A DNA stretch of 64,000 nucleotides from Stanieria sp. NIES-3757 (GTDB lineage: Bacteria > Cyanobacteriota > Cyanobacteriia > Cyanobacteriales > Xenococcaceae): positions 4,455,640 through 4,519,639 of the forward strand of contig AP017375.1 of the NCBI GenBank assembly GCA_002355455.1, written 5' to 3'. Position 1 is the first letter of the stretch, and every line of letters starts with the position of its first letter. A model generated the notes under the pieces. The model saw nothing but the letters and a program-made list of their open reading frames with translations. It was not told the DNA's origin and made no database searches. Positions 57,609-64,000 of this stretch are shown piece by piece. The position numbers were made by a program, and so were the translations under genes.

Positions 57609-59276
57609 TCAACCAAAGCTATAAATAATTTGACTTTCCCACTTACCACAGAGTTGAGAAGGTGGTTGAGTTAAAGGAAAAGTTTGTCTGTCCAACTTCA
57701 CTTGTAAACCCATCATGGGATCTTCCCCAGTAGCAATTAAAAATTCTAAACTCTGAACATCTTGCCAACTAGCAAGATAATCAAGAATTTTGCCGATTCC
57801 TTCTATATAAGGATGATTGCAATCACAATACCAGTCGGGTTTGGCTAGGTTGGATTGATCGAAGCCGAGATGAAAAATTAAAGCAGGATTGCTAAATAAT
57901 GCGATCGCAACTGGTCGAGCTTCTTCCTGTAATAGTAGATCGAAAGATTGAGCTAGGTGTCGAATTTTATCTAATTTTTCGTATCTAGCTGTAGCCGAGC
58001 TTATTTCTTGTTTCCAATTAATGGCTACAGTGATGAGATAGGTTTGTAGCAACAAATGTCCTAATTTTTTGGCTTTGGTGGCTAAATATTCAGAATTATA
58101 ATCGTTAGCTTCAATTAACAAAGGAACGCGATCGACTATTTCCAAACCATATCCTTTTAAGCCAGCAATCTTACGAGGATTGTTGGTAATGAGACGAATT
58201 TTTTTCACGCCAAGATCGTTGAGCATTTGCGCTCCCATGCCATAATCTCGTAAATCAGCTGGAAAACCTAATCTTTCGTTCGCTTCTACCGTATCTAAGC
58301 CCAAATCCTGTAAAGTATAAGCTTTTAACTTATTAACTAAGCCAATTCCTCTTCCTTCCTGACGTAGATAAATTACTACTCCTAATTCTGCTGCTTCAAT
58401 CATTTTTAAGGCAGCTTGTAATTGCATCCGACAGTCGCAACGCAGTGAACCCAAAGCATCACCAGTCAAACATTCTGAATGTACCCTAACCATAACTGGT
58501 TGCCGATCAAACTGAGCAGGATTACCTTTAACTATGGCTAAATGTTCGGTTTCATCAAGAACATTGCGATAAGCGTAGATCTGAAAATCTCCAAATTGGC
58601 TGGGAAATTTACAAACCGTTTCCCGATAGACAAAGCGATCGTGTTTGAGGCGATAACTAATCAGATCTGCAATACTAATAAGCTTGAGATGGTGTTTGCG
58701 AGCATATTCTACTAACTGAGGTAAGCGCGCCATCGAACCATCCGCATTTTGGATTTCGCAAATTACTCCTGCTGGATAAAGTCCTGCTAATCTAGATAAA
58801 TCTACCGCAGCTTCAGTATGACCAGCCCGTTTGAGAACTCCCCCTATTTTAGCCCTCAGAGGAAAAATGTGACCAGGACGAGCTAAATCTTCTGGTTTAC
58901 TAGCTGGATTGATAGCTATTTGAATGGTACGTGCTCTATCTTCAGCAGAAATACCCGTACTTCCTCCCAAATGCTTGGCTGCATCGATACTGACAGTAAA
59001 AGCAGTTTGGTTGCTATCAGTATTTTTAGTCACCATCAGAGGTAAATCGAGTTCATCCAATCTTTGTCCCGTCATTGCCAAACAAATCAAACCTCTAGCC
59101 TCTACTGCCATGAAGTTGATCATATCTGGGGTAGCAAACTGTGCTGCACAAATGACATCACCTTCGTTTTCGCGATTTTCATCGTCAACTACCACAATGG
59201 CGCGACCGGCTTTAATATCGGCTAAAGCTGCGTCAATGGAATCAAATGTAAAGAAGTTGCTTTGAGGCGTTTCCAC
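57609..59276 (-). CDS. ribBA: Bifunctional DHBP synthase / GTP cyclohydrolase II
   Basis: 555 residues. The N-terminal RibB domain (1-205) has [10 protein letters not shown] and the DHBP loop GHIFPLRA. The RibA domain (206-400) has the zinc cysteines in [14 protein letters not shown] and [11 protein letters not shown]-terminal extension of about 150 residues is usual in cyanobacteria and plants. The enzyme supplies both precursors of riboflavin. ATG start; 80 bases to the next gene. Confidence 0.96.
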   Translation of the reverse strand: METPQSNFFTFDSIDAALADIKAGRAIVVVDDENRENEGDVICAAQFATPDMINFMAVEARGLICLAMTGQRLDELDLPLMVTKNTDSNQTAFTVSIDAAKHLGGSTGISAEDRARTIQIAINPASKPEDLARPGHIFPLRAKIGGVLKRAGHTEAAVDLSRLAGLYPAGVICEIQNADGSMARLPQLVEYARKHHLKLISIADLISYRLKHDRFVYRETVCKFPSQFGDFQIYAYRNVLDETEHLAIVKGNPAQFDRQPVMVRVHSECLTGDALGSLRCDCRMQLQAALKMIEAAELGVVIYLRQEGRGIGLVNKLKAYTLQDLGLDTVEANERLGFPADLRDYGMGAQMLNDLGVKKIRLITNNPRKIAGLKGYGLEIVDRVPLLIEANDYNSEYLATKAKKLGHLLLQTYLITVAINWKQEISSATARYEKLDKIRHLAQSFDLLLQEEARPVAIALFSNPALIFHLGFDQSNLAKPDWYCDCNHPYIEGIGKILDYLASWQDVQSLEFLIATGEDPMMGLQVKLDRQTFPLTQPPSQLCGKWESQIIYSFG

Positions 59277-59355
59277 TCTAAAAACTTGAACCGTAAGATT
59301 GTTACTTGATCTGTTCTGATTTTAGCGTGTTTGTCTCCTCTACTTCTGATTGGGT

Positions 59356-59955
59356 TCAAAGGTTTATGTTTGAAGGTTTTTTGAAAAATAAAAATAATTT
59401 TATAGCGATCGCTATAACTAATAAACTTACAAACGGTAAATAAATAATTAGTGATTCTCCTAATCTACCAATGAAAGAATAGATAAATGCCAGCCATAAA
59501 TAATACATTCCCACTGTATGCAAAATCTGCCAACTACGATGTCCTAACCAACTTGCCGTAGTTTGAAATGAAGTAGCAGTCATAGCAATCAAAAAGATAT
59601 AGCCTAAGTTGCCACCGTGGTTATTGTGAAGAATTTCTGGCGAAGAAAAGATTACTAAACCAATAATTGCTAAAGCATGAAATCCGTGGGAAACTGCTAG
59701 GGAAAATAAAAAATAACGACGATTGATAAAAAGCCAATTGGTTAACTGATTAGTTCTAATTCTTTTGATTGTATTAGCAACAAAAAATAATAAAAATAGC
59801 AAACAAGAAGTCCGAGCAGTTGCTCGAATTGCTATCCGCATACTTAATTCATTAATACCATTAAAAATTAAAATTAAGACGAAAAGACTTGCAATTATCA
59901 AAGTTGAGTAATTAACAATTTGCCATTTTTGTAAATTAAGTTTTCGAGTAAACAT
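59356..59955 (-). CDS. Ferric-reductase-like heme membrane protein
   Basis: 199 residues, about six membrane helices. Segments RRYFLFSLAVSHGFHALAII and SWQILHTVGMYYLW contain histidines spaced as in the ferric-reductase/MsrQ transmembrane domain that binds two hemes. There is no FAD/NADPH domain, so a partner would be needed. MsrQ serves methionine sulfoxide repair with MsrP, not seen here. Function beyond electron carriage is uncertain. ATG start. Confidence 0.7.
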   Translation of the reverse strand: MFTRKLNLQKWQIVNYSTLIIASLFVLILIFNGINELSMRIAIRATARTSCLLFLLFFVANTIKRIRTNQLTNWLFINRRYFLFSLAVSHGFHALAIIGLVIFSSPEILHNNHGGNLGYIFLIAMTATSFQTTASWLGHRSWQILHTVGMYYLWLAFIYSFIGRLGESLIIYLPFVSLLVIAIAIKLFLFFKKPSNINL

Positions 59956-60170
59956 ATCTGATCTTGAGTATTGATAGGAGTTTTGAAACTAATGAAAGAC
60001 AAATTTAATCGTTTTGAGCTATAAAAAAGTAAGCCTAGCTCAGATGAATTAAACTAAATTAAGAAACGCGATAATTTTCTTTAAATATTAGTTATTAAGT
60101 AAATAACTTGGATTATTATGAACTAAAAATGAGAGTAACTAGAGAAGTAATTATTTAATTTGTTCGACGA

Positions 60171-60489
60171 TTAATTATTTTTCAAATAATGCTGTCGGTT
60201 TAAAAGAAACAAAGGTAAACCAAAAGAGATACCGACCCAAAATGTTACTTAAAGGATAGAGCCAAAGATATTTCATCTGAAGCTTTGAGCCTTCCCAAAA
60301 AACAAATACCCAAAATACTAAAGATGAAACAATTACATCCATGCCCAAAAAACTAGATATTTGATTATTAAATAGCTGTTCAAAAAAAAGTTTTATATCT
60401 AAACCATGTTCAATTAAAAAAAGAATAAATTGAGAATAAGGTAAAATAAAACCCAGTAAACACAGGAAAAGATAAACAAAATTCAACAT
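60171..60489 (-). pseudogene. DUF2834 membrane protein, frameshifted
   Basis: The frame from ATG 60487-60489 encodes LPYSQFILFLIEHGLDIKLF and SFLGMDVIVSSLVFWVFVF, typical of DUF2834 small membrane proteins. In that frame the protein stops near 60175, with an unusual tail (LGRYLFWFTFVSFKP). One frame over, the family-like tail VGISFGLPLFLLNRQHYLKNN appears and stops at 60171-60173. Removing one G (CCC at 60236-60238 on the plus strand) joins NIL to VGISFG. So a single-base insertion, real or a read error, has shifted the frame. Without it the gene would be intact at 60171-60489. Confidence 0.75.
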
Positions 60490-60667
60490 AATTGTTTAAG
60501 TTCGCTCATAACTTTCCGAGTTGGTTAATTATTAAGATATAAACTTCGTTTACTTTTGTATTGCCTATTCTTCTGAAAACTGTGCAGATCTTCCTATCTT
60601 TAAACCCAGGTTGAATCTTAAGAGCAAAGTAACGATAAGAAATTATTCTTATTTCAATCAAATATTT

Positions 60668-61549
60668 TTAAGTCGAGTCTCGATAAATCTTGGGTGTAGT
60701 TTTTACGTGTTGACGAAATACTCTAGTAAAGTGACTTTGATTGTGAAAACCAACTTCATGGGAAATTTCAACAATTGATAACTGTTTTTGTCGCAATAGT
60801 TGTTTGGCTTTTTCGATGCGACATTTGGTTAAATATTGATGAGGTGCAAATCCTGTAGACTGTTTAAATAAAGTAGCAAAATAATGAGGACTCATCTGAG
60901 CGATCGCGGCTAATTGAGCTAAACTCAAATTTTGGTCTAAATGTAAGTGGATATATTCTTTGACTTGCTTTAATTTATAGAGAGGTAATCCACCTGAATA
61001 ATTTCTAATTTCTTGGCTATGGGATGAATATCGTTGCAATAGATGAACAGCAAGTGCAGTAGCCATCGAATCAGCATAAAGTTTACTATGACTATTTCCT
61101 GTTGCTAATTCAGTTTTCAAAGCTAAACCTATTTGTTCAATTAACGGATCGCGTAATTTCAACTGCTGTGCCAATTGAATTTTGCTTGTTTTAATTGCTT
61201 CTTCAGCAGTGCTAGTTAAAATTGTTGGTTCAAAAAAAAGCTCAATTAAAGGAACTTGACGATCAATTTGTACTTTCGGAAAAATTTCTCCCGCAGGAAA
61301 AAGAATAATATCTCCTTCTGTATAAGTTTCTTGCTGCCAATTGCCATTAAAATGGTAGCTAGCTTGACAATTTCCTTGGCAAATAACTAACAGATGTTGC
61401 TCTAGCGCAAGTTCTGGCATTTCTCCAGCAGGTTCTAATTCATAAATGAGATTTACTCTTTCCCATCCTGCTTGTTCACTAGAAAGTAAATGGAGATGTT
61501 CGATATATTCTCCTTGTAAATCGACTGTAGGTAATTGATGATCCGACAC
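60668..61549 (-). CDS. AraC-family transcriptional regulator
   Basis: 293 residues. An N-terminal cupin-like sensing domain (about 15-125, with VICQGNCQASYHFNGNW and GDIILFPAGEIFP) is followed by a C-terminal double helix-turn-helix (190-290). The latter shows LSLAQLAAIAQMSPHYFATLFKQSTGFAPHQYL and VEISHEVGFHNQSHFTRVFRQH, the full AraC signature. Ligand unknown. Divergent from tsaB, with only 90 bases between the starts. Confidence 0.92.
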   Translation of the reverse strand: MSDHQLPTVDLQGEYIEHLHLLSSEQAGWERVNLIYELEPAGEMPELALEQHLLVICQGNCQASYHFNGNWQQETYTEGDIILFPAGEIFPKVQIDRQVPLIELFFEPTILTSTAEEAIKTSKIQLAQQLKLRDPLIEQIGLALKTELATGNSHSKLYADSMATALAVHLLQRYSSHSQEIRNYSGGLPLYKLKQVKEYIHLHLDQNLSLAQLAAIAQMSPHYFATLFKQSTGFAPHQYLTKCRIEKAKQLLRQKQLSIVEISHEVGFHNQSHFTRVFRQHVKTTPKIYRDST

Positions 61550-61639
61550 AAAAATTACTGAAGAGAAAAAGTGATTTTATAAAATTCTAAGATAAAAAGT
61601 GTTTTGTCTCATTTCCAATCAATTCAATTTGCTCCTGTT

Positions 61640-62275
61640 ATGTTAACTTTAGATTCTCATCAATATGCTTTAGCTCTTCACACTACTACACCTCAATTGG
61701 GTATAGCGATTAGTAATTTTGCAGGAGATCATCGGAGTCAAGTTTGGCATTTAGGACAAGATCTTGCTTCTCATCTTCATCAATATCTTGGCGAAATTTT
61801 ACCACCGCAAACATGGCAAGATTTAAAATTTATTGCCGTTGCTAAAGGGCCGGGTGGTTTTACTGGTACAAGAATTGGTGTAGTAACTGCTCGAACTCTA
61901 GCGCAACAGTTAGAAATTCCTTTGTATGGTGTTTCTACTTTAGCTGCTGTTGCTTGGTCACAAAAAACCCAATTTGAATCTGATTCTCTTCTAGCTGTGC
62001 AAATGCCAGCCAACCGAGGTCAATTATTTGTCGGTATTTATCAATTCTCTAAAACTAATCATAGGAAAATTTATTTACCCGATACGGTAATGACACCAGA
62101 AGCTTGGCAACAAGCTTTAACAGATTTAAATTTACCTTATCAATTAATTGAAACTCCTGTTAATCTTGCTCAGACTGTTACTAATATCCTTCAACTTGGT
62201 TATTTAGAATGGCAGCAAAGACATTTTGAGCAATGGTCAGAAGTCGTTCCTTTTTATGGTCAGAATCCAGTTTAA
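61640..62275 (+). CDS. tsaB: tRNA threonylcarbamoyladenosine synthesis protein TsaB
   Basis: 211 residues from ATG 61640; a TTG at 61604 would add 12 less likely residues. ALHTTTPQLGIAI and the ASKHA-fold motif AVAKGPGGFTGTRIGVVTARTLAQ are diagnostic. TsaB is the inactive partner of TsaD in t6A37 tRNA modification. Here it diverges from the AraC gene. A hairpin terminator follows at 62489-62520. Confidence 0.9.
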   Translation: MLTLDSHQYALALHTTTPQLGIAISNFAGDHRSQVWHLGQDLASHLHQYLGEILPPQTWQDLKFIAVAKGPGGFTGTRIGVVTARTLAQQLEIPLYGVSTLAAVAWSQKTQFESDSLLAVQMPANRGQLFVGIYQFSKTNHRKIYLPDTVMTPEAWQQALTDLNLPYQLIETPVNLAQTVTNILQLGYLEWQQRHFEQWSEVVPFYGQNPV

Positions 62276-62676
62276 AAAACCAAGTTAATCGAATCTTCAT
62301 TTTGATAGTAACTATTTTCAAGATTTAGTTAAATTTCGGCTTTAATCCAGTCATTTTTGATTTGATATGTCATATTAATAATAACTCTCTTGTTTAAAAC
62401 TAAGTGATTTGACTTTATCAATTATAGTTAGAAAAAATATACATAACTAAACTGTAAAATAATTGTCAAACAAATGGTTTTTACCTTGCTCATGGTCATG
62501 ACTAGCCATGAGTTTTTTTTGTTTTAGGTGAAATTTAGGCTTGATAATGATTTATCAAATATTACTAAATATTACATAAAAAATACTAACACAAGCTAAA
62601 ATCAGCCCAAATCTTGTCAAGAAGATTAATTAAAATGATAAAATCTCAAACACTTGGCTTCATTACTATTTAATCT
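62276..62676. other. Intergenic region tsaB / dndE
   Basis: Holds the terminator at 62489-62520 and about 150 AT-rich bases before dndE. No other gene seen, notably no other dnd gene. Confidence 0.5.
62489..62520 (+). terminator. Hairpin terminator after tsaB
   Basis: CTCATGG (62489-62495) and CCATGAG (62506-62512) flank a 10-base loop; eight T residues follow. It separates tsaB from dndE. Confidence 0.7.
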
Positions 62677-63102
62677 ATGAATACATCAATAGAACGTGTT
62701 CGTTTATCAACAACGGCTAAAGAACAACTGATAAAACTTAAACGTCTGACTAAAATTGAACAGTGGAATATTTTGTGTAGGTGGGCATTTTGTTATTCTT
62801 TAGCTGAACCTAGTATTCCTACTTCTGTACCAATAAATTTAGATAGTAATGTGGAAATGACTTGGAATGTTTTTGGTGGAGAAATCGCAGATATTTTATT
62901 ATTGGCTCTTAAAAAAAGATGCGATCGCGACGGTTTAGAGACAAATCAAGAAACTCTTAAAATGCAATTTATGTTGCATCTTCATCGAGGAATTAGTTAT
63001 TTAGCTGGTGAATTGGATTTTAAAAATATTGACGATTTAATTACTATGGCGGTTGAACCAACCCAAACTTTACAAACCGTTACTCAATTAGAATCTAATT
63101 AG
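62677..63102 (+). CDS. dndE: DNA sulfur modification protein DndE
   Basis: 141 residues. IERVRLSTTAKEQLIKLKRLTKIEQWNILCRWAFCYSLAEPS and NVEMTWNVFGGEIADILLLAL, then FMLHLHRGISYLAGEL, follow the DndE family text as I recall it. DndE works with DndA/C/D in phosphorothioate DNA modification and binds nicked DNA. Here it is alone: no dndB, C or D lies within the window. Possibly an orphan homologue with another role. ATG start, slight AT-rich upstream. Confidence 0.85.
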   Translation: MNTSIERVRLSTTAKEQLIKLKRLTKIEQWNILCRWAFCYSLAEPSIPTSVPINLDSNVEMTWNVFGGEIADILLLALKKRCDRDGLETNQETLKMQFMLHLHRGISYLAGELDFKNIDDLITMAVEPTQTLQTVTQLESN

Positions 63103-63199
63103 GACATAAACCATTACTTACTAATTCACTCCGAGTTTTGAGCGTCATTTTTTTATCTCACCAGCTAAGATAAAAATTAAAATTCTTTATCCTAAAACT

Positions 63200-63460
63200 A
63201 TGCCACGCTTAAATCTTCATAGTTTATCAATGCAAATAAGTCGGATGTTTGAGCAAGGACAATCTTTATTCTGTACGATTAAAGTTCAAGATTGGCTCAA
63301 AGAACGCAATTACGACCCTAACGAATACGATATTATTTTTCATCATAAACCTGCACCGCCAGAATCAGGCTTAATTCAAATGGTAGAAATTGAATTGCGT
63401 CGCAAGGATGGACAACCTGTAGATAGTTGGCTACAAACAGAAGTTAATCGTTATAGTTAA
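63200..63460 (+). CDS. Small conserved protein
   Basis: 86 residues with no membrane segment. MPRLNLHSLSMQISRMFEQGQSLF opens it, then VQDWLKERNYDPNEYDIIFHHKPAPPE. I recall similar small cyanobacterial proteins but no name. It lies 97 bases after dndE on the same strand, so it may share a transcript. Function unknown. Confidence 0.55.
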   Translation: MPRLNLHSLSMQISRMFEQGQSLFCTIKVQDWLKERNYDPNEYDIIFHHKPAPPESGLIQMVEIELRRKDGQPVDSWLQTEVNRYS

Positions 63461-63620
63461 GCTGAATTTGGGATAAGAAAAAGGACAGGTAGTAAGCTGA
63501 AAATAACGACTTTCTTCAGAAACCTGTTCTATAAGTCTTTATTACTAGCGTTTTTGACCTTAACTCATATTCTCAATATTGGGCAACTCATCATTATTCC
63601 TAATGTCACCAGCAGTCAAG

Positions 63621-63648
63621 AGCGAAGCCGAGGCACTTCGTGGTCGCT
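63621..63648. repeat. Hairpin repeat shared with 43.97 kb
   Basis: AGCGA...TCGCT ends around AGCCGAGGCACTTC (63626-63639), identical over 14 bases to 43976-43989. Inner arms CGAAG/CTTCG. GC-rich against an AT-rich background. Intergenic here, coding there. Confidence 0.65.
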
Positions 63649-63702
63649 ATTCAAATTAAAGGATGGTCTTTTTAGGTAAAAAGTTTTTTTTACTTTTAAT
63701 TT

Positions 63703-64000
63703 TTAAATCCATAATTTTGTTGGTGCAATCGGTTCAATCTCTTCGTCCCAACCGCCGACTTGATTAGTCCGCAACAGCCATAAACAAGCACCGTGTTGAA
63801 GTAAGATTTCTGCTAATTGATCGTTAGCTAAACGAGGCAAAAGCGATCGCCAACTGGTTAAAGCACTAATAATTGTAGTTACTGGTTGTTCGGCGAGTCT
63901 AGTCCCAATCAAAGATTCGTAAGGGTCTAACCAATCGGAACGAACTGTTTGCCAAGGAACTAATTTTTTTTCTATGGCTTTGTACAATGCAATCAATCTT
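63703..64000 (-). CDS. Conserved protein, partial at window edge
   Basis: At least 98 C-terminal residues. The frame is open to the window end, so an apparent TTG start at 63996 is probably internal. It contains YESLIGTRLAEQPVTTIISALTSWRSLLPRLANDQLAEILLQHGACLW and ends in EEIEPIAPTKLWI. Conserved-looking, helical, soluble. I do not recognise the family. Confidence 0.6.
   Translation of the reverse strand, partial: RLIALYKAIEKKLVPWQTVRSDWLDPYESLIGTRLAEQPVTTIISALTSWRSLLPRLANDQLAEILLQHGACLWLLRTNQVGGWDEEIEPIAPTKLWI

Noticed and set aside
1-64000. tRNA, rRNA, tmRNA or intact insertion sequence
   Set aside because: No cloverleaf T-loop text, rRNA segment or transposase frame was noticed by eye; a tRNA scan would settle this.

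Overview
The window is cyanobacterial chromosome. It carries psbA (photosystem II D1), a Psb35-like PSII protein, a CemA/PxcA proton-extrusion homologue, a class II FBPase/SBPase, ferrochelatase with a chlorophyll a/b-binding-like tail, and an NTRC-type thioredoxin reductase. The DNA is AT-rich and dotted with the HIP1 octamer GCGATCGC. A unicellular or pleurocapsalean lineage (Stanieria-like) is my guess from gene style; nothing in the window proves it. No tRNA, rRNA, CRISPR array, phage block or intact insertion sequence was seen.

Layout. 1-7.4 kb: end of a DUF92 (VTE6-like) gene, pxcA, a beta-carbonic anhydrase preceded by a broken PII-like gene, an XRE/NB-ARC STAND NTPase, and a TPR lytic transglycosylase. 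7.6-16 kb: a glycine-rich exported protein, a zinc-ribbon/FHA protein, pgl, an HpsJ-like membrane protein, a TPR protein, a conserved helical protein, and two paralogous coiled-coil proteins, one shortened by a stop codon. 16-24.4 kb is photosynthesis and redox: Psb35, a PIN/TRAM protein, hemW, psbA, NTRC, and a PedR-like LuxR regulator overlapping a TolB-like lipoprotein. 24.6-37.5 kb: a divergent IF-3, a YqeG phosphatase, hemH, glutaredoxin, nagA, purE, a TPR protein, murJ, a DUF3598 protein and a HAD hydrolase.

37.6-44.3 kb is the most interesting region. Three co-directional genes encode a Ser/Thr kinase fused to a GUN4 tetrapyrrole-binding domain, a membrane receptor with three GAF domains, and a CheW-domain protein with no visible kinase core. 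Two of the three GAFs have the full DXCF-cyanobacteriochrome cysteine pair at 28-residue spacing. A convergent gene with a GspE/PilB N-domain-like segment follows. This looks like an unusual light and tetrapyrrole signalling module.

44.5-64 kb: an ABC exporter, leuS, thrB, glpX, hemA, a PLP aminotransferase, ftsI with an FtsL-like gene, ribBA, a ferric-reductase-like membrane protein, a frameshifted DUF2834 gene, an AraC regulator, tsaB, a stand-alone dndE, and two small conserved genes.

A recurring theme is small palindromic repeats inserted in frame in coding sequence (PII-like gene, aminotransferase, and possibly the 43.2-44.3 kb gene). There are also three single-site gene lesions: a nonsense codon in the PII-like gene, a nonsense codon in a coiled-coil gene, and a one-base frameshift in the DUF2834 gene. 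These are either real decay or base-calling errors; resequencing would tell.
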